From: an uncultured Parabacteroides sp.
Lineage (GTDB): Bacteria > Bacteroidota > Bacteroidia > Bacteroidales > Tannerellaceae
Direction: 5' to 3'
Length of the DNA stretch: 23,202 bases
NCBI GenBank assembly: GCA_910577325.1
Contig: CAJTMR010000036.1
Coordinates: 1 to 23,202 of the forward strand
The notes beneath the pieces are model-generated. The model did not search any database. It worked only from the letters and a program-made list of their open reading frames with translations, and was not told the DNA's origin. The translations under genes were made by a program, and so were the position numbers. The number at the start of each line of letters is the position of its first letter. Position 1 is the stretch's first letter. Positions 14,582-23,202 of this stretch are shown in pieces.

Positions 14582-14648
14582 GCCTCATTAGAACAGATCG
14601 TCTGTTCTTATTGTCGCCCGACAACGAACCCTAAATCTCCAATGAGGC
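14582..14648. other. Branched structured element (closing stem with two inner hairpins)
   Basis: GCCTCATT (14582-14589) pairs with AATGAGGC (14641-14648). Inside are a perfect 8-bp hairpin AGAACAGA-TCG-TCTGTTCT (14590-14608), directly stacked on the closing stem, and a 5-bp hairpin TTGTC-GCCC-GACAA (14611-14624), leaving about 16 unpaired bases. It lies between the GH20 stop codon and its terminator, so it would be in the 3' UTR. I do not recognise it as a known RNA family or recombination site. Confidence 0.6.
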
Positions 14649-14676
14649 CAAAACATTTTTTGAACGTTCTGTACGG

Positions 14677-16725
14677 CTATTTCATCCACGCGCGGACTTT
14701 CTTCACCATCGGAATCTCATAATAATACCACCAATCGCTATTGTTCGTTTTGGCAGCCAAATGATTATGATGGTTCAGGTCGGGAATAAAACCTTCGGGC
14801 TGTTCCATGAAGCGGGTTTCGGAATAAACCGATTCCAGATTGGACCGCATGACATCTAAATAATCGCACACGGCCGCGACTTCCGCCAAAGCCGCTTTCC
14901 GGGCAATATCGTCCTTTGCCGTATCATAAACATTCAAAGCCAAAATCAAGCGTACCGGATAGTTTTGCAGGTTATTCGTCTGTTCGTATATCTGCAACGC
15001 ATAACGATTGCGCAACGCCTCTGCCTTCGCCGTCCGGATTCCTTCGGAAATCTTCTCGTAACGGCCGGCTTCGATTCGAGCCTGTGCTATTTTATCTTTG
15101 TACAGTTCGCTCCATGCCCCCGGTTTCGTCTTATCCGGCAGTTCCATCAAGGTGAAAGCCGTCGTCCCCCATGCCGGATTACGCCGCCCGGAGGTCACCA
15201 ACGCGGAATCAAAGAAAAAGACTCCCTTTTCCAAATCGTCCAAAAACTCCATCCGGTTATCCTCCGGGCGGAAGCCATATTCCCGCTGTGCATGTGCTTT
15301 TTTAAATGCTTTGACATCCCGTGCCGAAGGATTCCAACCAAATTCACCTTGTGCGATGAAACCCCTCCAAACCGTTTCCAGATGCGGAGATCCGTCGTCC
15401 CAAGCAGTCGCCAATATTCCCTCCAGATGATTGTCGGCAACCAACTGGCTGAATCCTTTCACATACCCCGAACGAGTATCCCGGCGCGGCATGAAAGGCG
15501 AATCACCGGCAGAAGCTGCCGTCGCTCCCATCACCTTCAACCCTTTATCGTGATACCATTGCAAAAGAAGCCGATGGGCAGGCGTTGTCGCATCTTCATA
15601 CTTCCAGCGCATATACACACATTCTTTCGGAAATTGGTCGATCGCCTCATCCAGTTTATCGGTATTCCAGATCTTTGCCACTTCCTCTTCGGATTTATCA
15701 CTTAACACAAGCTCCCAGATACCGGCATACTTCAACGGCATATCATCCCAAAAAATCGGTATTCGTCCATGTTCGACCGCAAATCGGCACACCTTTTCCA
15801 GCCAGACCATCTGTAACTCGAAAGCAGTCTTGCCAGTTGCCTTGCAACGGTCGTCGATTCCGATAGCCGTGATCTCGTCACCCCCGACATGCAGGTATTT
15901 CCCGTAGGGCATGGCTTCAAGCGCATCCCGGTAAAGATCGAACTGCACTTCGTATGTACGCGGATCGGACGGACAAAATTCCCAGTCGCTGGCAGGATTC
16001 TCACGCAGTTCCCAATGATGCTTCAAGATAAAGCTGGCATGGCCGAGCCCTTGCACAAGCGGGCTGATCTCGACATTCCGCTCTTTCGCATACCGGCAGA
16101 GCGCTTGCATCTCCTGCTTGCTGATCGCATTCGGGGCGCCTATTTCCGGACGGCGGGTAAAACGCAGCTTATCTTCCAGTTCCCAGATAACCGCATTCAC
16201 CTTATAGCGTGCCAACCGGTCGACCATCCGGTAGTAATAATCCATCCGGTCCAGATGATGTTTTGTATCGAGATGGACGGCACGGTAGGCGATGGCCGGA
16301 TAATCGGTGATCTTCATCCGCGGAATTTCCCGTCCGAAATCACGGCTGTCTTCCAACAGTTGCTCCAACGTCTGACACCCATAGAAAAGCCCCGCTTCCG
16401 TACGAGCCGTCACAGTCACCCCTTTGTCATTCACTTCCAAGACATATCCTTCCGGCGAATCAGGTACGTTCTGCCCGGACAGTTGCAGGAACAATCCTTT
16501 TCCCGTACGTCCGGCACGTGGAAGACCATCCGTCAGCACACCCAAGACGGGGACAGGAGTGCCAGGTGCGGCCAAGACAAACTTAAGATCGGTATACATA
16601 ACCCCCTTTCCAGCAAGCACCTCGACAGACTGAGGCTGGGGTAAAAGCTGAAACGCTTTGTCCAAGCCACGAGCATGGACACTTAGCGTAAACATACATA
16701 AACATAATAACGAAATAATTTTCAT
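14677..16725 (-). CDS. GH20 beta-N-acetylhexosaminidase
   Basis: A 682-residue secreted enzyme that removes terminal beta-linked GlcNAc or GalNAc from glycans. A signal peptide (residues 1-18, ending SVHA) is followed by a GH20b N-terminal alpha/beta domain (about 25-140), the GH20 barrel (from about 145), and a helical C-terminal region (about 545-682). The catalytic Asp283-Glu284 pair is in HVGGDEITAIG, as substrate-assisted GH20 enzymes require, and RAVHLDTKHHL opens the barrel. It has no lipobox, so it is probably periplasmic. It follows susD on the same strand, separated by a terminator-like hairpin, and is the only hydrolase of the locus in view. Confidence 0.92.
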   Translation of the reverse strand: MKIISLLCLCMFTLSVHARGLDKAFQLLPQPQSVEVLAGKGVMYTDLKFVLAAPGTPVPVLGVLTDGLPRAGRTGKGLFLQLSGQNVPDSPEGYVLEVNDKGVTVTARTEAGLFYGCQTLEQLLEDSRDFGREIPRMKITDYPAIAYRAVHLDTKHHLDRMDYYYRMVDRLARYKVNAVIWELEDKLRFTRRPEIGAPNAISKQEMQALCRYAKERNVEISPLVQGLGHASFILKHHWELRENPASDWEFCPSDPRTYEVQFDLYRDALEAMPYGKYLHVGGDEITAIGIDDRCKATGKTAFELQMVWLEKVCRFAVEHGRIPIFWDDMPLKYAGIWELVLSDKSEEEVAKIWNTDKLDEAIDQFPKECVYMRWKYEDATTPAHRLLLQWYHDKGLKVMGATAASAGDSPFMPRRDTRSGYVKGFSQLVADNHLEGILATAWDDGSPHLETVWRGFIAQGEFGWNPSARDVKAFKKAHAQREYGFRPEDNRMEFLDDLEKGVFFFDSALVTSGRRNPAWGTTAFTLMELPDKTKPGAWSELYKDKIAQARIEAGRYEKISEGIRTAKAEALRNRYALQIYEQTNNLQNYPVRLILALNVYDTAKDDIARKAALAEVAAVCDYLDVMRSNLESVYSETRFMEQPEGFIPDLNHHNHLAAKTNNSDWWYYYEIPMVKKVRAWMK

Positions 16726-16823
16726 AAAGCCTGTATCATCTAATTGTTTTCTTCCAAATTTTCACTTTTCACTGTAATCTCCATATTTCCTGTCTCACCT
16801 GCAGGCTGTAACAACAACAAAAA

Positions 16824-16862
16824 TAGCCGGAAATAATGACATAGATGTATTATTACCGGCTA
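16824..16862 (-). terminator. Hairpin between susD and the GH20 gene
   Basis: TAGCCGG (16824-16830) and CCGGCTA (16856-16862) form a 7-bp stem continued, after an A-A mismatch, by AATAAT/ATTATT around an 11-nt loop. On the minus strand it is followed by TTTTTG. It probably reduces read-through from susCD into the GH20 gene. Confidence 0.65.
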
Positions 16863-16889
16863 AAAGACTAACATCCTACTTTGATTTTA

Positions 16890-18440
16890 TTACCAACCTT
16901 CATTAGGAGTACACAACGTATTCGTTTCCAATTCCTTGGAAGGAATAGGATAATAATAATAACGATTTGTGCTACCGACTTTTCCAGTCATCAACTGCTT
17001 ATAACGCACCTCATTGCAAGTCTTCATACGTTCTTCCAACAATCCCCAACGTCGCAAATCGTAAAAACGTTCTCCTTCCACAAAGAATTCGATAGCACGC
17101 TGGCGTTCCAAGTCGTTAAAAACAGCCTCGTATGTTTGTGCCCCGCTATACGGATTCAAATTGGCACGTTCGCGTATCCGGTTCAAATAACTGATAGCAA
17201 CCGGCAGATCCTGCTTGCCGCGCAAATAAGATTCCGCAAGCAACAATATCACGTCTGCATAACGTACGGCACGTTCGTTAATACAAGACATAGGAGGTGC
17301 CGGTTCCGACTCCTGCGTATTCCAATTCTGGTACTTCAATATCCAATACGTGTTCCATTTGTCCTCGGCAAACCTTTCTCTAAACGGCTTCAGATAATAT
17401 GTGCATCCTTCCCAATCCCAAGCGACCGAAGTACGGGCACGATAATCGAAATTACCGTCCTTGTCTTTTTCCGCCCAAAAATAATTCATGATTTGTGAAG
17501 TCGGATTTGCCTCATACCAACCTCCGACCTCCGCAGCCGCATATTCTTTGGGGCGTGTATTGGTTTGGGTAGAATTGATGTTTTCTCCATTGCCCCAAAT
17601 GTCTGTACCACCCACCGGTTCCATTAACAACTCAAAAATACTTTCGTCATTATTCTCATGCGTATCATCAAAATTCCAAGCAAAATCATCGACCAACCGG
17701 TAAGAATAAGGAGAACGAGTCAACGGTTCCAGAACATCAATAGCCTTATCGAACTGTTCTTCATAGACATAAATTTTACCCAGCATGGCATTAGCCGCAC
17801 CTTTGGTAGGCTTACCCACCACATCGTTTTTCAACGGTAATAAAGACGCGGCCGTGATCAAATCCTGTTCCGCCTGTGCCCAGATTTCGGCCTGGGAGGA
17901 TTTTTCCAACGGGAATGTCGACGGAGACTGCGACGCCGTCAGACGTAAAGGGGCATCTTTAAACTCTTTTCCCAACTGGAACAGATAAAAACCACGGATA
18001 AAAAGACACTCGCCTTTCACCTTATTAATGAAATCGGTTGTGAAGTCGCCCTGCTTTTCATCCAATTTCTGCATAATGGAATTTGTCCGGTATAAAGCAT
18101 TATAGAACTGGTAAAACATACCTTGCGACAAAGAGTTGCCATTCGTATTGGTGAAATAACAAGCCTGGAAAACATCACTGATATCATTTCGGAATTCCAC
18201 CTCGTCGGCACGCGCAATACGCATCATGACACCGCGAGTACCATAATAACCTCCGTTCAACGCATTTTTAAGCGGAGTATAACAAGAAGTCAGGGCTAAT
18301 TCAAAATCCGCTTCCGTTTTCCAGAAAGTATCTTCTGTCGCCTTATTCGGATTCACCTGTTCCAACTGCGAATCACAAGAAGAACAAAAAGTGACGAGCG
18401 CGACTGCACAAGCCGCAAAATATAGATATATTCGTTTCAT
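16890..18440 (-). CDS. SusD/RagB-family glycan-binding lipoprotein
   Basis: A 516-residue outer-membrane lipoprotein that forms the lid of a SusC transporter and binds the incoming glycan at the cell surface. The signal peptide ends in CSSC with Cys22 as lipidation site. The N-terminal part starts LEQVNPNKATEDTFWKTEAD as in the family, followed by TPR-like helices; the C-terminal part has RAIEFFVEGERFYDLRRWG, a hallmark of SusD proteins. The length is normal. It is 13 bp downstream of the susC-like gene, so the two are cotranscribed. The glycan bound cannot be read from the sequence; the neighbouring GH20 suggests amino-sugar-containing chains. Confidence 0.95.
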   Translation of the reverse strand: MKRIYLYFAACAVALVTFCSSCDSQLEQVNPNKATEDTFWKTEADFELALTSCYTPLKNALNGGYYGTRGVMMRIARADEVEFRNDISDVFQACYFTNTNGNSLSQGMFYQFYNALYRTNSIMQKLDEKQGDFTTDFINKVKGECLFIRGFYLFQLGKEFKDAPLRLTASQSPSTFPLEKSSQAEIWAQAEQDLITAASLLPLKNDVVGKPTKGAANAMLGKIYVYEEQFDKAIDVLEPLTRSPYSYRLVDDFAWNFDDTHENNDESIFELLMEPVGGTDIWGNGENINSTQTNTRPKEYAAAEVGGWYEANPTSQIMNYFWAEKDKDGNFDYRARTSVAWDWEGCTYYLKPFRERFAEDKWNTYWILKYQNWNTQESEPAPPMSCINERAVRYADVILLLAESYLRGKQDLPVAISYLNRIRERANLNPYSGAQTYEAVFNDLERQRAIEFFVEGERFYDLRRWGLLEERMKTCNEVRYKQLMTGKVGSTNRYYYYPIPSKELETNTLCTPNEGW

Positions 18441-18453
18441 ACTATTAGTTTAT

Positions 18454-21400
18454 TTAAAATGTTACGTTCAACCCCACCATAAATGTGCGGTTGGAAGGAT
18501 ATATAAACTCATCGAAACCGCGAGAGTAGACATTGGAAGAGTTTACGTCAGGAGTATATCCTGAATAAGAAGTGATCGTAAACAAATTTTCCGCATTAAA
18601 ATATACCCGCGCTTTTTGGATAAAACCATTAAAGAGCGAACTCGGGAATGTATAACCAAGCTGAATATTCCTCAAACGGAAATAAGAACCATTTTCCAAA
18701 TAACGATTGGATTCGGGACGTGCATTCCGGTTAGGATCCGTCCAGATCAGACGCGGATGAGACGCATTCTTGTTTTCCGGCGTCCAATAATCCAACGTAC
18801 TGGCCAAATAGTTCGTTCCACGAGTCACATCATCCAACTGCAAGCGTGTTGCATTATATATCTTATTGCCAGTCACTCCTTGGAAACCGATAGAGAAATC
18901 CACTTGCTTATAAGTTAAATTACCATTAATCGAATAAGTGAATTTCGGGAACGGGCTACCACAATAAACCCGGTCTTCATCGTTGATCGTACCGTCATTG
19001 TTCGTATCCTTAAAACGGATGTCTCCCGGCTCGGCGCTCGGCTGTATCAAGACCCCGTCTTTCTGATATGCCTGTACTTCTTCCACGCTGTTAAAATAGC
19101 CATCAACAGGTATCAACCAGAAACCACCGATAGGATATCCGGCCAATGTCTTACTGGTATAAGTGCCACCATGTATCGCACCTCCGGTAATAGCTTGAGA
19201 TTCGGCTCCCATTTCAACCACTTCATTCTTATTATACGTACCCAGGAAACCTATGCCATAAGAAAAATCCTTGTTCAACGATTCATTCCATCCGATATTG
19301 AATTCGACCCCTTGATTGCGGATCTTGCCGGCATTGCGAACCGGGTCATTAGCTCCACCTGTCGAAATAGGAATCGGCACATTCAACAAAATATCTTTCG
19401 TGTTTTTCACATACCAATCTGCGGTCAATGTCAAACGATTGCGCAATGCCATAAAGTCAATACCGACATTTGTCATAGCCGTCTCTTCCCATTTAATGTC
19501 AGGATTGGCAAACGTCTTCGGGAAAGCCCCTTGGATCAATCCGCTCTTTCCGTCCGGATAGTTAATACCTGTCGTCACGACCGACACAAACTGGTAATCA
19601 CTGATTTCCTGGTTACCCAACACTCCATAACCGCCTCTCAACTTCAACTGGTCCAACCAAGAAACATTATCTTTCACAAAATTTTCTTCGGCGACATTCC
19701 ACCCAGCCGATACGGACGGGAAATTACCGTAACGATGGCTGGAACCGAACTTGGAAGAACCGTCACGACGGATCGTCGCCGTCAACAGATACTTATTCTT
19801 ATAAGAATAGAAAGCACGGCCCAAGATAGAAGTCAACACACTACGACTGGAATTGCCGCTAACAGCCAGTCCTTGTGCGGCAGCATCAATCTCCATGATG
19901 CCGGTCGGCATCCCCTGCCCTGATCCTTGCATATAGCGATAACGGGAATCCTGATAGGTATAACCGGCCAAAACAGATATTTTATGATCTCCAAAGGTCT
20001 GGTCGAAGGTCAACAAGTTTTCCACCAAAACATTACGTCTCCGGGTTTGTTGTTCAGTCACCGATGTCAATTGATTGGTCGCCAATCCGAAATCATACAC
20101 ACCATTATAATCATTGTACCGGTAAAATTGGAAGTCCGGAGTCAAATTCAATTTATATTTCAACCCCTTCAAAAATTCGACCGACACATAGGCATTGGCA
20201 TAAATCTTGACATTTTCATTATAACGTTTCATCAGATTCTCATCCACCATTCCTAACGGATGCGTCAGGTTCACAACGTCACCGTATAAAGCACCATATC
20301 CGCCTACGCGAGACGCATCGTATCGTTCCCATGTCGGAATCGCCTGTATCGTATGGCCGACCATGCCCCCACGCACGATCGAGTACAACGGATTGCTTTG
20401 ATTGTAAGTCAAAACAACATTCGTCCCTGCCGAGAAAATACCTTTCTTGAAATCCTGTTTGCTCTGCAATGTGTAACGCTGGAAGTTCGTACCCTTCATC
20501 ACACCGTCTTGATTTGTATATCCCACGGAGTTATAATACGTGGCATATTTTCCACCACCTTTGACAGAAAGCGCATAATTTTGCATTAAAGCCGGTCCGA
20601 ACATCAAATCCTGCCAATCGTTATCCGGCTTAGAAGCCAAATCCTGCGCCATTTCAAGCGGTTTCAGGCCTGCTGCTTTGCGGGAAATAGTCGAAACCTC
20701 CGCCCATCCGGCTGCGTCCAACAGATCCAGATACTTGGATGGAGCACTAACGCCAATATTGGCCGACAGATCCACAATCGGCTTGCCTTCGGTATTGGTC
20801 CCTTCCTTGGTTGTCACGATTATCACGCCATTGGCCGCACGTGAACCGTAGATCGCGGCCGAAGATGCGTCTTTCAACACGTCGATGCTGGCAATGTCAT
20901 TCGGATTAAGATGGTCGATCCCGCTCATATACATACCGTCTACAATATATAACGGGGACGAGTTGTTCAACGTTCCTATACCACGGACCATAACACGGGT
21001 ACTACCGCCCGGCGCACCACCTTGAGACACGATATCCACACCGGCTATCTTCCCCTGCAAGGCTTGAGCAATAGTCGTGTTGCTCTGTGTATTCAAATCA
21101 TCTGCACTGACATTGGCAACCGCACCTGTCAAATCCGCTTTCTTCTGCGTTCCATACCCTATGACGACTACTTCATCCAACGCTTTCGTATCTTCCAATA
21201 AGGTAATATTAATCACTTTCAGGTTTCCAATAACGATTTCCTTTGTCAGATAACCGATATAAGAAATGCTCAAAACCGATTTAGAATCGGCTTCAATAGA
21301 AAAATTACCGTCAAAATCGGTTACAGTCCCGTTCGTTGTTCCTTTTACAAAAACGTTTGCTCCGATGATCGGTTCTCCCATATCGTCAACGATCCGACCT

Positions 21401-21813
21401 GTCACCGTTCTTGTTTGCTGCTTGACCGCAGCTACAGCATTCACATCTGTTGCAGACAATACGATATGGGTTCCTTCCATTTCATATTTAATTCCTGCAT
21501 TTTTAAACAAGTCATCCAATACTTGCGAAACGGGTTTCGTTTTTGCTTTAACCGATACTTTACGGTCAACATCTACCTGGTTATTATAGATAAACAAGTA
21601 ATCTGTCTGGCTTTCGATCTCATTCAGAATTTTTTCCAACTGAGTGTTGCTCTTGTTAAGACTAATCCGGGCATTCTGCGAATGCGAATTTTCAGCATAC
21701 GAACAGAATACACAGGCTCCTAAAAGGAATGTGGATATCCGCATAGTTCTCAAGATTTTTTTACCTGACGGGGTTTTCGGATAATATCCCCCCGACAAAA
21801 AGTTTTTTTTCAT
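18454..21813 (-). CDS. SusC/RagA-family TonB-dependent transporter with STN domain
   Basis: A 1119-residue outer-membrane barrel that imports glycans using TonB energy. In order: signal peptide with a likely cut before Gln46 (SHS then QNARI), STN signalling domain (about 48-120), carboxypeptidase-D-like regulatory domain (about 136-208, VTGRIVDDMGEPIIGANVFV), TonB-box region DEVVVIGYGTQKK (213-225), plug (about 226-345), and barrel ending in aromatic-rich FMVGLNVTF. The STN domain marks it as a transducer that contacts a FecR anti-sigma factor, and fecR lies directly upstream. ATG 21813 gives a longer N-region than usual (about 24 residues before the hydrophobic core); Met24 is an alternative start. 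Confidence 0.95.
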   Translation of the reverse strand: MKKNFLSGGYYPKTPSGKKILRTMRISTFLLGACVFCSYAENSHSQNARISLNKSNTQLEKILNEIESQTDYLFIYNNQVDVDRKVSVKAKTKPVSQVLDDLFKNAGIKYEMEGTHIVLSATDVNAVAAVKQQTRTVTGRIVDDMGEPIIGANVFVKGTTNGTVTDFDGNFSIEADSKSVLSISYIGYLTKEIVIGNLKVINITLLEDTKALDEVVVIGYGTQKKADLTGAVANVSADDLNTQSNTTIAQALQGKIAGVDIVSQGGAPGGSTRVMVRGIGTLNNSSPLYIVDGMYMSGIDHLNPNDIASIDVLKDASSAAIYGSRAANGVIIVTTKEGTNTEGKPIVDLSANIGVSAPSKYLDLLDAAGWAEVSTISRKAAGLKPLEMAQDLASKPDNDWQDLMFGPALMQNYALSVKGGGKYATYYNSVGYTNQDGVMKGTNFQRYTLQSKQDFKKGIFSAGTNVVLTYNQSNPLYSIVRGGMVGHTIQAIPTWERYDASRVGGYGALYGDVVNLTHPLGMVDENLMKRYNENVKIYANAYVSVEFLKGLKYKLNLTPDFQFYRYNDYNGVYDFGLATNQLTSVTEQQTRRRNVLVENLLTFDQTFGDHKISVLAGYTYQDSRYRYMQGSGQGMPTGIMEIDAAAQGLAVSGNSSRSVLTSILGRAFYSYKNKYLLTATIRRDGSSKFGSSHRYGNFPSVSAGWNVAEENFVKDNVSWLDQLKLRGGYGVLGNQEISDYQFVSVVTTGINYPDGKSGLIQGAFPKTFANPDIKWEETAMTNVGIDFMALRNRLTLTADWYVKNTKDILLNVPIPISTGGANDPVRNAGKIRNQGVEFNIGWNESLNKDFSYGIGFLGTYNKNEVVEMGAESQAITGGAIHGGTYTSKTLAGYPIGGFWLIPVDGYFNSVEEVQAYQKDGVLIQPSAEPGDIRFKDTNNDGTINDEDRVYCGSPFPKFTYSINGNLTYKQVDFSIGFQGVTGNKIYNATRLQLDDVTRGTNYLASTLDYWTPENKNASHPRLIWTDPNRNARPESNRYLENGSYFRLRNIQLGYTFPSSLFNGFIQKARVYFNAENLFTITSYSGYTPDVNSSNVYSRGFDEFIYPSNRTFMVGLNVTF

Positions 21814-21866
21814 ACTTTTGTAACTGATTTGAAGTTAATACAATGAATTAAAATTGTGTTGATCGG

Positions 21867-21902
21867 AATGCCGGTAAATGCCCCCCAGCGCTTGCCGGCA
21901 TT
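21867..21902 (+). terminator. GC-rich hairpin between fecR and the susC-like gene
   Basis: AATGCCGGTAA (21867-21877) pairs with TTGCCGGCATT (21892-21902), 11 bp with one G-U pair, around a C-rich 14-base loop. The T-run (TTTTT, 21901-21905) lies on the plus-strand side, opposite to the direction of the genes here. On the minus strand the loop reads GGGGGG. It may still pause or process the minus transcript between fecR and susC. Confidence 0.5.
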
Positions 21903-21995
21903 TTTCTGTCATGGACTGCCTGTTTTCATGTTTCTTTCTTTTTTATAAGGTTAATACTAATTATTGTGTTTTTTATTCCTGTCTGTCACTTGTGT

Positions 21996-22943
21996 TTATC
22001 TGATATAAATAATCTGGTTTTCATCATCCCGTTCATACTTGAAACGAATATCCCTCTGCAAGACCCTCAACGCATAGTCGATACCATCTGCTTGCCTGAA
22101 CTTTCCCGTGAAATAATATTTCAATATATTTTTATGCTCAACAACAATGCTGACTCCGAAATATTTCTCCAGATCATTCATGATCGAAAGGAATGATTCG
22201 TTCCGGAAACATATCAGCCCTTCCTTCCAACGGTAGGGATTATAATCGTCGACCGGGACGACTTTCAGTTTTCCGTCTTTTTGCAGGCAGGCCTTGCTAT
22301 CCGGTTTCAACGTCAATGTGTCTCTCAAACCGATATGGGAAGCGACTCGCACACTTCCTTCCATTAGGGTAACCTCGAAATCGTCTTTGTCAGAATAACC
22401 TTCCACATTGAACTTTGTACCCAACACTTCCATATCGCATTTGTTCGTTTCCACGATAAAAGGCCTTTTCTTGTCTTCGGCTACATCGAAATAGGCTTCC
22501 CCGTCTATTGTTACTTGGCGTGCAGATTTGCCGAACACTGTTGGATAAACAATCTTCGTCCGGGCATTCAGCCAGACATTCGTTCCGTCCGGCAGTGTTA
22601 TCCTCACCCGTTGTCCGGCAGGGACATAAAAAGACTGCATCGGTGCTGCTTCATTCTTATCCGAAACAATTTGATATAAGATGCTAACGCCCAATGTAGC
22701 AACCACAATCGCCGCCATCTTGATCAACTCAGTTCCGAGAGAACTAAGCCTTGATGATGCATGCCGCCTCTTTTCCTCAATCGTTTTTTCATCACCAAGA
22801 AGCAACATGGCGTCAAACATCTTCCTCTCTTTCAGGAATTCGCGTTTATTTTCCCGGGAACGTTCCATCCATTGCCGAATCCGAACTTCTTCTTCATAAG
22901 AAGCGGTTCCTTCAAAGAATTTATATAACGTTTCCCTATCCAT
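21996..22943 (-). CDS. FecR-family anti-sigma factor
   Basis: A 315-residue single-pass inner-membrane protein. Residues 1-70 are the cytoplasmic sigma-binding part (starts MDRETLYKFFEGTASYEEE), about 74-92 the membrane segment, 105-200 the FecR domain (SFYVPAGQRVRITLPDGTNV, VTIDGEAYFDVAED, GTKFNVEGY), and 245-315 the C-terminal STN-like DUF4974 domain. By family analogy it holds an ECF sigma factor until the partner SusC STN domain signals bound substrate, then lets the sigma factor activate the locus. It precedes susC by 182 bp. The usual ECF sigma gene is not present within the 259 bp before it. Confidence 0.94.
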   Translation of the reverse strand: MDRETLYKFFEGTASYEEEVRIRQWMERSRENKREFLKERKMFDAMLLLGDEKTIEEKRRHASSRLSSLGTELIKMAAIVVATLGVSILYQIVSDKNEAAPMQSFYVPAGQRVRITLPDGTNVWLNARTKIVYPTVFGKSARQVTIDGEAYFDVAEDKKRPFIVETNKCDMEVLGTKFNVEGYSDKDDFEVTLMEGSVRVASHIGLRDTLTLKPDSKACLQKDGKLKVVPVDDYNPYRWKEGLICFRNESFLSIMNDLEKYFGVSIVVEHKNILKYYFTGKFRQADGIDYALRVLQRDIRFKYERDDENQIIYIR

Positions 22944-23202
22944 TTTCGTCTTTTTACTTATACCTATATAATATTAACAGTTCACAAGCTTATATCCCCA
23001 GTTGAAAATAAAAAAAATCATTTTTATATTTTTTTCTCTGCCAAAAGCGCCTTAGTTCTCTCGGAACTACGTTCATTTCTGCGAAATGAAGAACCGTCTC
23101 TTTTTCTTTAAAAAACAAGTATATAATTACACGAACACCCTCAATTAGCACGGCTCTTTCATTTAAGCTCTAAGTAGAGACATAGTTTCCCTTACCCGAT
23201 TC
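22944..23202. other. Non-coding region upstream of fecR with two hairpins
   Basis: No credible gene is visible. It holds a 6-bp hairpin TAGTTC-TCTCG-GAACTA (23053-23069) and, two bases on, an 8-bp hairpin TTCATTTC-TGC-GAAATGAA (23072-23090). An AT-rich tract (23006-23037) with an A-run and T-runs lies between them and fecR. The paired small hairpins look like a REP-type element (inference). The fecR promoter is not obvious. Confidence 0.5.

Noticed and set aside
14582..14648. Integron attC site
   Set aside because: The closing stem lacks the expected RYYYAAC/GTTRRRY core boxes, and no integrase or gene cassettes are nearby.
14965..16644. Long plus-strand open frames opposite the GH20 gene
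   Set aside because: They are shadows of the hexosaminidase coding sequence, Arg/His/Pro-rich and without recognisable domains.

Overview
This window is chromosomal DNA from a gut-type Bacteroidales bacterium, most likely Parabacteroides or a close relative. The evidence is a SusC/SusD outer-membrane pair with a FecR-type anti-sigma factor, Bacteroidota-type promoters (TTTG, 19-20 bp, TAnnTTTG), many lipoproteins, and a recO / rpsT / gyrB neighbourhood. The genus is inferred from protein resemblance only.

Layout. 1-931 is the decayed 3' part of an AlbA_2-type ATP-binding protein with a frameshift and a 54-bp tandem repeat. 1045-3650 holds a sugar-phosphate isomerase/epimerase-like TIM barrel (minus), a fimbrillin-like lipoprotein and a small lipoprotein. 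3672-4924 is a tRNA-Arg gene followed by a genomic scar: a membrane-anchored regulator lacking its DNA-binding half, and a DUF1016/YhcG nuclease lacking its catalytic core. 4925-8889 is housekeeping: recO, a DUF2721 membrane protein, tRNA-Glu, rpsT, an identical second tRNA-Glu, and gyrB. 8971-12205 is a compact three-gene operon: a fused class I glutamine-amidotransferase / M19 dipeptidase, a glutaminyl cyclase lipoprotein, and sufE. 12326-14429 (minus) is rnhB, fragments of a RelE/ParE toxin and probably of a VanZ-like gene, and sufS. 14677-22943 (minus) is a polysaccharide-utilisation-type locus read in the order fecR, susC, susD, GH20 beta-hexosaminidase, with hairpins between the genes.

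How the genes work together. The glycan locus looks built to sense, import and trim a GlcNAc/GalNAc-containing glycan: FecR and the STN domain of the SusC protein are the two halves of a trans-envelope signalling route, but no sigma factor gene is visible within 259 bp upstream of fecR. The fused hydrolase/dipeptidase could release cysteine from gamma-glutamyl peptides, and the same operon encodes SufE, the sulfur acceptor for SufS encoded nearby (inference). The glutaminyl cyclase fits the Bacteroidota habit of cleaving signal peptides before Gln; the SusC protein here has such a site.

Most novel-looking items: the amidotransferase-dipeptidase fusion and its operon, a branched RNA-like element after the GH20 gene (14582-14648), a perfect 21-bp inverted repeat after gyrB, and several gene scars that show how accessory genes have been lost from otherwise conserved chromosome.
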